64,000 nt of DNA from Lachnospiraceae bacterium (GCA_018056425.1 JAGPFR010000002.1:1-64000), one strand, 5' to 3'; shown: positions 43,862 through 52,724, counted from the first letter of the stretch. The notes: generated from the letters alone by a model not told the origin. Numbers and translations are program-made.

Positions 43862-44713
43862 TTATACTTTTGTCAGATATGATACTGCGCTCAATGCAGC
43901 TGTAAGTCCTTCGCCCGCTGCTTTGATGAGCTGATAAGGAGCTCCCGTGATATCGCCGGCCGCAAAAAGTCCGGGGATTGAAGTGGACATGTCACGTGAG
44001 CACTTTACGGCGGAGCCTTCGGTCTCAAGACCAGGAACCATGGATGAAGGTGCTATCTGATCGCGGAGAACGAATATTCCGTCAGCAGCGATCTCACCGT
44101 TATCGGTAACAAGAGCGTTTGCTTTCATCGCACCCTTTATCTCAACGGGCTTTGCCTTTACTATGTCAACGCCCTCGATCTTCAGGTCGCCGGCATCATA
44201 GGCAGGAACATAGATAACCTCGGAAGCATATTTTCTGAGGAATTCAGCTTCCTCTTCAAACTCGGGTGAGTATGATACGACAATCGCTTTCTTGTCCTTA
44301 TACATAGCGGCGTCGCATGTTGCACAATAGCTTACTCCTCTTCCGAGGTAGTCGCTTTCTCCGGGAATGGTCTTTGCGGGCGCTACGCCTGCGCAGAGTA
44401 TTACGGAAGTTGCTTCAAGGATTTCCTCGCCGCACTGAATAGCAAAGTATTCTCCGTAGGGATAGATCATGCTTACTCTTCCGTCGGTGATCTCAACTCC
44501 CATGGAGCCTGCATGTTCAAGCATCTTAGCAGCAAGATCGTCTCCGCTTACCGCAGGGATTCCGAGATAGTTATCGATCCTCTCTGCACTTTTTACCTTA
44601 TTGCTTGAATCTTTTTTTCCGATGACGATAATGTTCTTTTTTCTGATCTTAAGTGTTATTGCGGCTTCAAGTCCCGCAGGGCCTGTTCCTATAATGGCTA
44701 CATCATATCTCAT
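43862..44713 (-). CDS. thioredoxin reductase-like FAD/NAD(P)-dependent oxidoreductase
   Basis: 283 aa. FAD-binding DVAIIGTGPAGLEAAITL at the N-terminus, redox-active CATC in VSYCATCDAAMYKDK near 131, and the second FAD motif PGLFAAGDITG close to the C-terminus. It is about 25-30 residues shorter than standard TrxB, and the NADPH domain motif GGGDSA is replaced by VVSYSPEFEEEAEFL, so pyridine-nucleotide binding may differ. No thioredoxin or peroxiredoxin gene is adjacent. Could be a TrxB variant or a ferredoxin-dependent flavin thioredoxin reductase as described in clostridia; the missing NADPH motif is consistent with the latter but not proof. Confidence 0.85.
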   Translation of the reverse strand: MRYDVAIIGTGPAGLEAAITLKIRKKNIIVIGKKDSSNKVKSAERIDNYLGIPAVSGDDLAAKMLEHAGSMGVEITDGRVSMIYPYGEYFAIQCGEEILEATSVILCAGVAPAKTIPGESDYLGRGVSYCATCDAAMYKDKKAIVVSYSPEFEEEAEFLRKYASEVIYVPAYDAGDLKIEGVDIVKAKPVEIKGAMKANALVTDNGEIAADGIFVLRDQIAPSSMVPGLETEGSAVKCSRDMSTSIPGLFAAGDITGAPYQLIKAAGEGLTAALSAVSYLTKV

Positions 44714-44773
44714 ATTTACCCCTTTTCATAATTAATATATTCACATTTTTTCTTAATTTCATAACCTATAGTT

Positions 44774-44803
44774 ATTATATGTATATATTTTGGTAAATAA
44801 CAA
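44774..44803 (-). promoter_or_regulatory. promoter of the flavoprotein gene
   Basis: Minus strand TTGTTA (44798-44803), 18-base spacer, perfect TATAAT (44774-44779), about 60 bases before the start codon. Confidence 0.6.
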
Positions 44804-44864
44804 CTTAAAGATTCGTGAAAATACTCTGTACAAATTCATAATTTATCCCCCATTAACCCCGTGT

Positions 44865-44902
44865 GGCTAAAATTTCCTTGATTTCCGAGGTTTTATTAGC
44901 CC
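44865..44902. repeat. direct repeat copy 1
   Basis: About 38 bases beginning GGCTAAAATTTC and ending TTTTATTAGCCC. The ends are inverted to each other (GGCTAA/TTAGCC). A second, slightly diverged copy lies 74 bases further on. No coding frame spans it. Confidence 0.7.
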
Positions 44903-44938
44903 ACCCGGGCCGAATCCCTCCTGCTTTTGCCTGCTCCG

Positions 44939-44976
44939 GGCTAAAATTTCTCTGATTTCTGAGGTTTTATTAGCCC
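44939..44976. repeat. direct repeat copy 2
   Basis: Same 38-base pattern as the copy at 44865, differing at about three positions, flanked by GC-rich sequence. Together they occupy the gap between the etfA terminator and the flavoprotein promoter. Confidence 0.7.
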
Positions 44977-45027
44977 GCCGTGGCCGAGACCGGGTACGAG
45001 GTCCTGCCCCAAGCCTCATCGAAACAC

Positions 45028-45067
45028 AAAAAAAATATCCGTACTCTTAAACAAGAGTACGGATATT
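45028..45067 (-). terminator. rho-independent terminator of the butyrate operon
   Basis: AATATCCGTACTCTT (45034-45048) pairs perfectly with AAGAGTACGGATATT (45053-45067), four-base loop, followed on the minus strand by eight T. It lies 30 bases after the etfA stop. Confidence 0.92.
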
Positions 45068-45096
45068 AGTTTTAAATTGGGAAAACCGGGCGGGAA

Positions 45097-46140
45097 TTAC
45101 TTCTCAGCCAGTGCCTTCTTGATGGACTCGGTAAGTTCGGGAACAATCTTGTTGAGGTCGCCTACGATACCGTAGTCTGCTACGTCGAAGATGGGAGCAT
45201 CCTCATCCTTGTTGATAGCGATGATGATGTCTGACTCTTCCATACCTGCAACGTGCTGGATAGCACCTGAGATACCGATTGCGAAGTATACATGAGGTCT
45301 TACGGTCTTACCGGTCTGACCAACCTGGAGATCCTTAGGCTTCCAGCCGCTGTCTACAACGGCTCTTGAGCAGGAAACTTCTCCGCCGAGTACTGCTGCG
45401 AGATCCTCAAGGATCTTGAAGTTCTCGGGTGATCCTACTCCACGTCCGCCGGATACAAGGATTTTAGCGTTCATGATATCAACGGTATCGGAAACTGCCT
45501 TAACAACTTCCTTAACGGTGACATAACGATCATTGGGAGTGAATCCGGGATTGTACTCTACAACCTCTGCCTTAGCACCCTTGATGGGCTCGATCTTCTG
45601 CATAACGCCGGGACGAACGGTTGCCATCTGAGGTCTGTTGTCAGGGCAGGCGATGGTAGCGATGGTGTTTCCGCCGAATGCAGGACGGGTCATGAGAAGC
45701 TGATTATGCTTCTGCTCTTTTCCGGGGATTGCTACGAGAGGGAAATCACCGATGTCAAGCTGTGTGCAGTCAGCGGTAAGTCCGGTAGCAACTCTTGCGG
45801 AAACGGTAGGTCCGAGGTCACGTCCGATTGCGGTAGCGCCTACGAGCATGATCTCAGGCTTGAACTCATTGATAACGGAAGCAAGTCCGTGTGCATAGGG
45901 CTCGGTTCTGTAAACTTCGAGCTCTTTGTCATCAACAACGATGACCTTGTCTGCGCCGTACTCTGCAAGAGAATCAGCGAGACCCTTTACATTATATCCG
46001 AGAAGGACTGCAACTACCTTCTCTCCGAGGTCAGCTGCGAGATCCTTAGCTTTGCCGAGCAGTTCGTAGGAGATTCCGCTGATCTCACCGTCAACCTGCT
46101 GAGCAAAGACATATACGTCTTTATATTCTTCTAAGCTCAT
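45097..46140 (-). CDS. etfA: electron transfer flavoprotein, alpha subunit
   Basis: FAD-binding Etf subunit working with EtfB and butyryl-CoA dehydrogenase, where NADH oxidation drives both crotonyl-CoA and ferredoxin reduction. C-terminal FAD domain motifs include LVSGGRGVGSPENF, GEVSCSRAVVDSGW, VGQTGKTVRPHVYFAIGISG and IAINKDEDAPIF. 347 aa is usual for the clostridial bifurcating type. Last gene of the operon, 18 bases after etfB. Confidence 0.96.
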   Translation of the reverse strand: MSLEEYKDVYVFAQQVDGEISGISYELLGKAKDLAADLGEKVVAVLLGYNVKGLADSLAEYGADKVIVVDDKELEVYRTEPYAHGLASVINEFKPEIMLVGATAIGRDLGPTVSARVATGLTADCTQLDIGDFPLVAIPGKEQKHNQLLMTRPAFGGNTIATIACPDNRPQMATVRPGVMQKIEPIKGAKAEVVEYNPGFTPNDRYVTVKEVVKAVSDTVDIMNAKILVSGGRGVGSPENFKILEDLAAVLGGEVSCSRAVVDSGWKPKDLQVGQTGKTVRPHVYFAIGISGAIQHVAGMEESDIIIAINKDEDAPIFDVADYGIVGDLNKIVPELTESIKKALAEK

Positions 46141-46158
46141 TTGTCTTCCTCCTGCAAA

Positions 46159-46944
46159 TTAAATGACATGCTTTTCAGCAAGCTTCTCTACGATGTACTT
46201 AACTCCGTCTGAAGGTGAATCGGGAACGATCTTCTCACCTGCTCCCTTACGAACCTTATCGGAAGCCTTAGCGATCTTGGTGGGTGATCCTGCAAGACCG
46301 ATGTTAGAATCATCAACATCCTTAAGGTCTGCTCTTCCCCAAGTGGTGATCTCTGCTTTGCAGGCATCGAAGATTCCGCCGGGAGTCATGTATCTGGGAG
46401 GATTGAGCTCTGAAAGAGCGGTTACGAGGCAGGGCATCTTAGCTTCAACAACATGATATCTGTCATCATACTGTCTCTGAACGACAACCTTATCTCCCTC
46501 AACCTTAAGATCCTGTGCATAGGAGATAACAGGGATCTGAAGGTGCTCAGCGATCTGGGGACCAACCTGTGCGGTGTCTCCATCGATTGCCTGACGTCCG
46601 GTGATGATGAGGTCATACTCAAGATTTCTGATAGCGCCTGCGATGGTGGTGGAGGTTGCCCATGTATCAGCACCGCCGAGAACTCTGTCGGTTACAAGGA
46701 CTGCCTTGTCAGCGCCCATTGCAAGAGCTTCTCTTAATGCATCTGCTGCCTTGGGAAGTCCCATGGTAAGAACTGTTACCTCAGCACCGTACTGGTCCTT
46801 GAGACGAAGAGCTGCCTCAAGGCCGGCCTTGTCATCGGGATTCATGATAGCGAGCATTGCTGCTCTGTCCAGAGTACCGTCGGGATTGAACTTAACGCCG
46901 CCCTTTGTATCCGGAACCTGCTTTATACAAACTATAATTTTCAC
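46159..46944 (-). CDS. etfB: electron transfer flavoprotein, beta subunit
   Basis: Starts MKIIVCIKQVPDTKGGVKF, with MNPDDKAGLEAALRL, TGRQAIDGDTAQVGPQIAEHL (Etf beta signature) and PRYMTPGGIFDAC. 261 aa. In bifurcating Etf complexes this subunit carries the second FAD and meets NADH. Cotranscribed with bcd (34-base gap) and etfA. Confidence 0.96.
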   Translation of the reverse strand: MKIIVCIKQVPDTKGGVKFNPDGTLDRAAMLAIMNPDDKAGLEAALRLKDQYGAEVTVLTMGLPKAADALREALAMGADKAVLVTDRVLGGADTWATSTTIAGAIRNLEYDLIITGRQAIDGDTAQVGPQIAEHLQIPVISYAQDLKVEGDKVVVQRQYDDRYHVVEAKMPCLVTALSELNPPRYMTPGGIFDACKAEITTWGRADLKDVDDSNIGLAGSPTKIAKASDKVRKGAGEKIVPDSPSDGVKYIVEKLAEKHVI

Positions 46945-46978
46945 GGTTTATTTTCCTTTCCTGTAATTTTATGGCGGG

Positions 46979-48145
46979 TTATTTAAGAATGTTAGCGGAG
47001 ATGACCATGCGCTGAACTTCTGAAGTTCCTTCGTAGATCTCGGTGATCTTAGCGTCTCTCATCATGCGCTCAACTTCATACTCTCTGATATATCCGTATC
47101 CGCCGTGAAGCTGTACAGCCTTGGTGGTAACTTCCATTGCAACTTCTGCTGCATAAAGCTTAGCCATAGCTGCTTCTACAGAGTAAGAAACCTTAGGATT
47201 GCTTACATACTCCTGCTTCTTCAGAGCTGCCTTGTAAACGAGCATCTTAGCTGCTTCTACCTTGGTAGCCATGTCAGCAAGCTGGAACTGAGTGTTCTGG
47301 AATCCGGAAATTGACTTTCCGAACTGCTTACGCTCTTTGGTGTAAGCGATGGTTCTCTCAAGAGCACCCTCAGCGATTCCGAGTGCCTGAGCAGCGATTC
47401 CGATACGTCCGCCGTCAAGGGTGTGCATTGCGATGTTGAATCCCTTGCCCTGCTGTCCGAGGAGATTCTCCTTGGGGATACGGCAGTCGGTGAAAATAAG
47501 CTCATAGGTGGATGATCCGCGGATACCCATCTTGTTCTCTTTGGTTCCGAAAGTAAATCCGGGAGTTCCCTTCTCTACGATGAAAGCAGAGATCTCTTTC
47601 ATTACACGGCCCTTCTTCTCGATCTTGCCGGTAACTGCGAAAATGACATAAACGTCAGCTTCCTTACCGTTGGTGATGAAGCACTTGGATCCGTTAAGAA
47701 CCCACTCATCTCCGTCGAGAACAGCCTTGGTCTGCTGTCCCTGTGCATCGGTTCCTGCGCCGGGCTCGGTAAGACCGAATGCTCCGAGCTTCTCGCCCTT
47801 TGCAAGGGGTACAAGATACTTCTCTTTCTGCTCAGGGGTTCCGAATGTCATGATGGGGTCTACACACAGTGAGGTGTGTGCGGATACGATAACTCCGCTG
47901 GTGCCGCAAACTTTTGAAAGCTCCTCAACACACATTACGTAAGTGAGAATATCGCAGCCCTGTCCGCCGAACTCCTTGGGAACGGGTATTCCGAGGAAAC
48001 CGTACTTAGCCATCTTGTCTACGGTCTCTCTGGGGAACATTTCTTTCTCGTCTACTTCCTGAGCAAGGGGCTTAGCTTCATTCTCAGCAAACTCCTTGAA
48101 GAGGGTACGAGCCATTTCATGTTCTTTGTTCAAAGTAAAATCCAT
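46979..48145 (-). CDS. bcd: butyryl-CoA dehydrogenase (acyl-CoA dehydrogenase family)
   Basis: Reduces crotonyl-CoA to butyryl-CoA with electrons from EtfAB. It has the acyl-CoA dehydrogenase signatures [17 protein letters not shown] and [20 protein letters not shown], with the catalytic Glu expected in [21 protein letters not shown]. 388 aa. Its place between hbd and etfB strongly supports the butyryl assignment over other acyl chains. Confidence 0.95.
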   Translation of the reverse strand: MDFTLNKEHEMARTLFKEFAENEAKPLAQEVDEKEMFPRETVDKMAKYGFLGIPVPKEFGGQGCDILTYVMCVEELSKVCGTSGVIVSAHTSLCVDPIMTFGTPEQKEKYLVPLAKGEKLGAFGLTEPGAGTDAQGQQTKAVLDGDEWVLNGSKCFITNGKEADVYVIFAVTGKIEKKGRVMKEISAFIVEKGTPGFTFGTKENKMGIRGSSTYELIFTDCRIPKENLLGQQGKGFNIAMHTLDGGRIGIAAQALGIAEGALERTIAYTKERKQFGKSISGFQNTQFQLADMATKVEAAKMLVYKAALKKQEYVSNPKVSYSVEAAMAKLYAAEVAMEVTTKAVQLHGGYGYIREYEVERMMRDAKITEIYEGTSEVQRMVISANILK

Positions 48146-48198
48146 GACTTATTAATCCTTTCGTTTTTTATATTTACACAACGCATAAGCGTTAATTA

Positions 48199-49071
48199 TC
48201 AGATCTTGTCAACAGCAGTCTTGGTTCTGTCTGCATTGTAAACATAGAATCCCTTGCCGGTCTTGCAGCCAAGGTTTCCGCCGCGAACCATCTTACGGAT
48301 AAGAGGGCATGCTCTGTACTTGCTGTCGCCGGTCTCCTTGTAGAGAACATCCATGATAGCAAGGCAGATATCAAGTCCTACATAGTCGCCGAGCTCAAGG
48401 GGTCCCATGGGATGATTAGCACCGAGCTTCATTGCGGAATCGATTCCCTCGATATCGGAAACGCCTTCCATCTTGATGAAAGCTGCTTCGTTGATCATGG
48501 GGATAAGGATACGGTTTACTACGAAACCTGCTGCCTCGTTAACCTGAACGGGAGTCTTGCCGATCTCTTCGGAGATCTTCTTGATCTTCTCAACGATCTC
48601 AGCGGGAGTGTTAACACCTGCGATAACCTCGATGAGCTTCATTCTGTCAGCAGGGTTGAAGAAGTGCATTCCTACTACGGGACGGTTTACTCCCTTTCCG
48701 ATCTCGGTGATGGAAAGTGAAGAGGTATTGGATGCGAAGATGCAGTCAGCCTTGCAGATTGCATCGAGCTCCTTGAAGGTGGTCTGCTTAACAGTCATAT
48801 CCTCGAATGCTGCTTCAACGATGAGGTCGCAGTCAGCACAGATATCCTCTTTAAGTCCGGGAGTGATAGATCCTGTGATCTTATCAACTTCTTCCTGAGT
48901 AAGCTTGCCTTTCTCTACGAGCTTTGCATAGCCCTTAACGATCTTGTCCTTTCCGCCCTCTGCCCATTCCTGCTTGATGTCGCAGAGTGCTACGGTGTAG
49001 CCGTCAATCTGGGCAAATGCCTTTGCGATGCCCTGGCCCATTGTTCCTGCGCCGATAACACCTACCTTCAT
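48199..49071 (-). CDS. hbd: 3-hydroxybutyryl-CoA dehydrogenase
   Basis: Reduces acetoacetyl-CoA to 3-hydroxybutyryl-CoA. NAD-binding KVGVIGAGTMGQGIAKAF at the N-terminus, catalytic His in GMHFFNPADRMKLIEVI, then FVVNRILIPMINEA and MKLGANHPMGPLELGDYVGLD. 290 aa is close to clostridial Hbd (about 282). Confidence 0.96.
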   Translation of the reverse strand: MKVGVIGAGTMGQGIAKAFAQIDGYTVALCDIKQEWAEGGKDKIVKGYAKLVEKGKLTQEEVDKITGSITPGLKEDICADCDLIVEAAFEDMTVKQTTFKELDAICKADCIFASNTSSLSITEIGKGVNRPVVGMHFFNPADRMKLIEVIAGVNTPAEIVEKIKKISEEIGKTPVQVNEAAGFVVNRILIPMINEAAFIKMEGVSDIEGIDSAMKLGANHPMGPLELGDYVGLDICLAIMDVLYKETGDSKYRACPLIRKMVRGGNLGCKTGKGFYVYNADRTKTAVDKI

Positions 49072-49116
49072 ATGTGCCTCCTTTTAATAAAAAATTATTC
49101 TTTAAAACGTCGTAAA

Positions 49117-49143
49117 GTCAGGGCCCCGTATAAAGGCCCTGAC
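49117..49143 (-). promoter_or_regulatory. intercistronic hairpin between crt and hbd
   Basis: GTCAGGGCC/GGCCCTGAC with a nine-base loop just after the crt stop codon, no T-run. Probably an mRNA-processing or stability element within the butyrate operon rather than a terminator. Confidence 0.5.
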
Positions 49144-49149
49144 CATAAA

Positions 49150-49944
49150 TCAGGCGTTCTTAAATTCTACTTTCTTAACCTTTGCGGGGTCATCTTTCTT
49201 GCGAAGGAAATTAGCCATTCCTTCCTTCTGGTCGTAGCTTTCGAAGCAGTCACCGAAGAGCTTCTCTTCGATAACAAGTGCGGCATCGATGTCCACCTGA
49301 AGACCATCGTTAATAGCCTTCTTGCAGTTTCTTACTGCGATAGGTGCATTGCCTGCGATGGTGCTTGCCATCTTAAGTGCTTCGTCCATAAGCTCAGCCT
49401 GAGGATATACTGCATTTACAAGACCGATGCGAAGTGCTTCGTCTGCCTTGATGTTTCTTGCGGTATAGATAAGCTGCTTAGCCATTCCTACGCCTACGGT
49501 TCTTGCGAGTCTCTGGGTTCCGCCGAATCCGGGAGTGATTCCGAGACCAACCTCGGGCTGTCCGAACATAGCGTTATCAGAGCAAATGCGGATATCACAG
49601 CTCATTGAAAGCTCACATCCGCCGCCGAGTGCGAATCCGTTAACAGCTGCGATAACGGGAACGGGAAGAGTCTCAAGCTTTCTGAAAACATCATTTCCCT
49701 TCTTGCCGAATGCCTCACCCTCAGCCTTGGTAAGGGTGCTCATCTCTCCGATATCAGCTCCTGCTACGAAGCTCTTCTCACCTGCGCCGGTAAGAACCAC
49801 GGCTCTAACGACACCGGTGTCAATTCCGTCGATAACTGCATTGAGCTCATCGAGAACTGCAGAGTTAAGAGCGTTGAGTGCTTCGGGTCTGTTGATGGTG
49901 ATAACAGCTACGCTGTCTTTTACCTCATAAAGTACAAAGCTCAT
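49150..49944 (-). CDS. crt: crotonase (3-hydroxybutyryl-CoA dehydratase)
   Basis: Enoyl-CoA hydratase/isomerase-fold enzyme that dehydrates 3-hydroxybutyryl-CoA to crotonyl-CoA. Oxyanion-hole and catalytic residues are in NGFALGGGCELSMSCDIRI and FGQPEVGLGITPGFGGTQRL (two Glu). 264 aa. Second gene of the operon. Confidence 0.95.
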   Translation of the reverse strand: MSFVLYEVKDSVAVITINRPEALNALNSAVLDELNAVIDGIDTGVVRAVVLTGAGEKSFVAGADIGEMSTLTKAEGEAFGKKGNDVFRKLETLPVPVIAAVNGFALGGGCELSMSCDIRICSDNAMFGQPEVGLGITPGFGGTQRLARTVGVGMAKQLIYTARNIKADEALRIGLVNAVYPQAELMDEALKMASTIAGNAPIAVRNCKKAINDGLQVDIDAALVIEEKLFGDCFESYDQKEGMANFLRKKDDPAKVKKVEFKNA

Positions 49945-49963
49945 ATTGTCTCCTTATCATATC

Positions 49964-49990
49964 GTGCTCCCCGCACTAAGCGGGGAGTAC
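49964..49990 (-). promoter_or_regulatory. intercistronic hairpin between thl and crt
   Basis: GTACTCCCCGC pairs with GCGGGGAGCAC on the minus strand (one mismatch), 7 bases after the thl stop and directly before the crt ribosome site. No T-run. Likely a processing or stability hairpin. Confidence 0.5.
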
Positions 49991-49997
49991 GGTTTTA

Positions 49998-51194
49998 TTA
50001 GTCTCTCTCAACGATAGTTGCGCATCCCATTCCGCCGCCGATGCAAAGGGTAGCAAGTCCCTTCTTGGCATCCTTAGCTTCCATCTCATGGAGAAGGGTT
50101 ACGAGGATACGAGCGCCTGATGCTCCAACGGGATGTCCGAGAGCGATTGCGCCTCCGTTAGGATTGAGCTGCTTATCAACATCGATTCCGAGATCCTTGC
50201 CTACTGCTACGGACTGGGCTGCAAATGCCTCGTTAGCCTCGATGATGTCGAAGTCTTCGATCTTGTATCCGGCCTTAGCCATAACCTTCTTGGTTGCTGC
50301 AACAGGTCCGATACCCATTACTTCGGGACGAACACCTGCAAGAGCACCTGCTACAAAAGTGGCCATGGGCTTAACGCCAAGCTCCTTAGCCTTCTCTTCG
50401 GACATAAGGATCATAGCTGCAGCACCGTCGTTGATTCCGGAAGCATTACCTGCGGTTACGAATCCGTCGGGATTGAGGGACTTAAGCTTTGCAAGTCCTT
50501 CGATGGTCGATCCTGCTCTGGGGCCTTCGTCGGTATCGAAGATCACGGTCTCTTTCTTCTTCTTGACCTCAACGGGAACGATCTCCTTCTTGAAAGCGCC
50601 TGACTCGATAGCAGCGCAAGCCTTCTGCTGGGACTTAAGTGCGAACTCATCGAGCTCTTCTCTGGTGAGGTTCCACTCTCTTGCAACATTGTCAGCGGTT
50701 GTGATCATGTGATAGTCATTGAATGCATCCCAAAGAGCATCGTTAACCATGGTATCAACAAGATCGCCCTTGCTCTGGCTGGGCCACATCATTCTGTATC
50801 CGTATCTTCCGTTGGGAAGTGCGAAAGGAGCCATGGACATGTTCTCCATACCGCCTGCTACTACGACATCGGCATCACCTGCCATGATCATCTGAGCAGC
50901 CTGGTTAACGCAGTTAAGACCTGATCCGCAAACTACGTTCATGGTAACAGCGGGAACCTCGATGGGAAGTCCTGCCTTGATAGTTGCCTGACGTGCTACG
51001 TTCTGTCCCTGTCCTGCCTGGATAACGCATCCCATGTAAACCTGGTCAACGTCTGAAGGCTTGATTCCTGCACGGTTTACAGCCTCCTTGATTACGATAG
51101 CTCCGAGCTCAGCTGCGGGAATTCCCGAAAGGGATCCGCCCATTGTACCGATTGCGGTACGGCATGCACCTGCGATTACAACCTTCTTTGACAT
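49998..51194 (-). CDS. thl: acetyl-CoA acetyltransferase (thiolase)
   Basis: Condenses two acetyl-CoA to acetoacetyl-CoA, the first step of butyrate synthesis. The acylated Cys is in [19 protein letters not shown] near residue 90, the His in [20 protein letters not shown], and the second Cys in [15 protein letters not shown]. 398 aa. First gene of thl-crt-hbd-bcd-etfB-etfA, with a GGAGG ribosome site. Confidence 0.97.
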   Translation of the reverse strand: MSKKVVIAGACRTAIGTMGGSLSGIPAAELGAIVIKEAVNRAGIKPSDVDQVYMGCVIQAGQGQNVARQATIKAGLPIEVPAVTMNVVCGSGLNCVNQAAQMIMAGDADVVVAGGMENMSMAPFALPNGRYGYRMMWPSQSKGDLVDTMVNDALWDAFNDYHMITTADNVAREWNLTREELDEFALKSQQKACAAIESGAFKKEIVPVEVKKKKETVIFDTDEGPRAGSTIEGLAKLKSLNPDGFVTAGNASGINDGAAAMILMSEEKAKELGVKPMATFVAGALAGVRPEVMGIGPVAATKKVMAKAGYKIEDFDIIEANEAFAAQSVAVGKDLGIDVDKQLNPNGGAIALGHPVGASGARILVTLLHEMEAKDAKKGLATLCIGGGMGCATIVERD

Positions 51195-51280
51195 TTGTTT
51201 ACCTCCGATTTTTATCTCATTAAATTAGATTAACTATTTCCGATTTTTGAGATTGTTATTTTTTTGTCAGACCAATTTGA

Positions 51281-51309
51281 ATTGTACCATAGCCTTATCT
51301 TAAATACAA
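51281..51309 (-). promoter_or_regulatory. candidate promoter of the butyrate operon
   Basis: Minus strand TTGTAT (51304-51309), 17-base spacer, TACAAT (51281-51286) with TGG directly before it (extended -10). The leader to the thl start is about 80 bases. The weak -35 is compensated by the extended -10. Confidence 0.5.
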
Positions 51310-51411
51310 TTGAAAAATATTGCGAATAGTAGTCTGAATCTATAACGGACACTATATTTTGTTTTTTTGCAAAAAGGCTTTCGATAAATAATTTTTTCAC
51401 AAAAGAAAACA

Positions 51412-51445
51412 TAAAAAAGGCAGCCTTCACACTGAAGACTGCCTT
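51412..51445 (-). terminator. rho-independent terminator of hpf
   Basis: AAGGCAGNCTTCA stem (51417-51429 with 51433-51445), three-base loop, one mismatch, followed on the minus strand by six T. Separates hpf from the butyrate operon promoter. Confidence 0.88.
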
Positions 51446-51469
51446 ACAAATTCTATTCGGTTTTATGAG

Positions 51470-51994
51470 TTATACCTCGGGCTCGATAAGTCCGTATGTA
51501 TCACCTTTTCTCTTATAAACCACATTGACCTGGTCGGTCTCTGCATTTATGAATACGTAGAAGTTATGTCCGAGGAGATCCATCTGCATGCATGCATCTT
51601 CGGGATACATGGGCTTGATCTCGAATTTCTTGCTTCTTACGATCTTGATGCCTTCATCTTCGACCGTATCAGCGGGAGCAAAGTCTGCGAGGTCGCCGGA
51701 AGCCTGATGTCTGTCGATGATCTTGTTGCGATACTTCTTGAGCTGTCTTTCGATGATCTCTTCAACCAGATCGATCGATACATACATATCGCTGCTTGCC
51801 TGCTCGGAACGGATGATGGTTCCTTTTACGGGGATCGTCACTTCAACCTTCTGCTCTTCTCTTACAACTGAGAGAGTTACATGAGCCGTTGTATCCTCGT
51901 CAAAATATTTTGACAGCTTGCCGATCTTATCTTCTACGGCAGCTTTGAGTCCGGGTGTTACAGTGGTGTTCTTACCGATGATGACAAATTTCAT
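51470..51994 (-). CDS. hpf: long ribosome hibernation promoting factor
   Basis: Binds 30S and dimerises ribosomes into 100S particles in stationary phase. N-terminal S30AE domain MKFVIIGKNTTVTPGLKAAV, YFDEDTTAHVTLSVV, MYVSIDLVEEIIERQLKKYR; C-terminal dimerisation domain from about 118 (KIVRSKKFEIKPMYPEDA, MDLLGHNFYVFINAET). 174 aa is the long-form length. An ATG two codons earlier exists, but GGTGAGG is properly spaced only for the ATG at 51994. Confidence 0.96.
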   Translation of the reverse strand: MKFVIIGKNTTVTPGLKAAVEDKIGKLSKYFDEDTTAHVTLSVVREEQKVEVTIPVKGTIIRSEQASSDMYVSIDLVEEIIERQLKKYRNKIIDRHQASGDLADFAPADTVEDEGIKIVRSKKFEIKPMYPEDACMQMDLLGHNFYVFINAETDQVNVVYKRKGDTYGLIEPEV

Positions 51995-52122
51995 ATACAT
52001 CCCTCACCTTCTATGTGATTTTCGCATAGGCTTTCAGGTGCACGCTCTACGGTCTTTGTCTTTTTCCGGCCATCAGTGCGGGAAGGTTTGATGCCTGCCT
52101 TTTTGCTCTTTGCGTTGAAAAT

Positions 52123-52151
52123 ATATTACCATATCGGAAAACGTTTTTCAA
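52123..52151 (-). promoter_or_regulatory. promoter of hpf
   Basis: Minus strand TTGAAA (52146-52151), 17-base spacer, TAATAT (52123-52128) with TGG directly before it (extended -10). Leader about 120 bases. Confidence 0.6.
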
Positions 52152-52178
52152 TTAAAAGAGGCATTTTTCAGAGAAACT

Positions 52179-52517
52179 TTAATCCTCGAAATATCCCTTA
52201 AATACAGCTCTTATCCCTTTCTCGAAATCCTCAAATCCCTCGGGAAAAGAACCCGCTCCCTGAGCCCAGAGAATGTTTCCGTCTTCATCTTCCGCTTCAA
52301 AAGAAAAACCGGAAACCGATGATTCGTCAAACTCGTCGAATCCGTCCCATTTCCTGACTCCGCAGTCATTTATCAGCTTAACGACTTCATCCCACTCAGC
52401 CTGTGAAATACCGACCTCGATTATCGGGTCGCCCATTTCGTCATACCAGACCATCTCGGGTCCTTCGTCGCTCTGTGCGAGAAATACCGAATAAGTATCT
52501 TCCTCGGTCTCAGCCAT
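52179..52517 (-). CDS. small acidic protein of unknown function, possible 5' frameshift
   Basis: 112 residues, very acidic (many Asp/Glu), rich in Trp and Phe (EMVWYDEMGDPIIEVGI, VRKWDGFDEFD, GYFED). No family recognised; the size and composition resemble short intracellular proteins near immunity-type genes, but no toxin is adjacent. The ATG at 52517 has only a weak ribosome site, and the frame is closed by a TGA 10 codons upstream. A strong GGGAGG instead serves an 8-codon ORF at 52555-52529 in another frame. A one-base shift in a T6 run would join the two, giving an N-terminus 13 residues longer. Confidence 0.6.
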   Translation of the reverse strand: MAETEEDTYSVFLAQSDEGPEMVWYDEMGDPIIEVGISQAEWDEVVKLINDCGVRKWDGFDEFDESSVSGFSFEAEDEDGNILWAQGAGSFPEGFEDFEKGIRAVFKGYFED

Positions 52518-52528
52518 ATTCTCAAATC

Positions 52529-52555
52529 TTATGGAAAAAAGCCTGTATCAGCCAT
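52529..52555 (-). other. 8-codon upstream ORF (MADTGFFP) with strong ribosome site
   Basis: GGGAGG, 5-base gap, ATG, eight codons, TAA. The run TTTTTT (52535-52540 on the plus strand as A6) lies inside it. A -1 shift there continues through SIRFEN into the downstream gene's own ATG. Either a leader peptide or the true start of a frameshifted gene. Confidence 0.5.
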
Positions 52556-52591
52556 GTAAACCTCCCGGGAACCCCGTTTTCTTTTTCATAA

Positions 52592-52600
52592 ATTATAACA
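52592..52600 (-). promoter_or_regulatory. extended -10 promoter of the small acidic gene
   Basis: Minus strand TGTTATAAT (TGn + perfect TATAAT), about 35 bases before the leader ORF. The -35 region is weak. Confidence 0.5.
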
Positions 52601-52724
52601 CACGGTACATACTATAATGCGACGGAATATGCGAATCCTTGTTAATTAATTATTTATCATAGACATCATTATAAAATTGTCAGATAATTATAGGACCAGT
52701 TATAAAACAAGGAGAGGGTAAAGT

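Noticed and set aside
44865..44976. Start of a CRISPR array
   Set aside because: Only two diverged copies with inverted ends, a spacer of about 36 bases rich in GC, and no cas genes anywhere in the window.
52614..52706. TTGTCA-18-TATAAA promoter for chemoreceptor gene 1
   Set aside because: The predicted transcript would start on or inside the ribosome site, so initiation from it is implausible; a sigma-28 type sequence was not found either.
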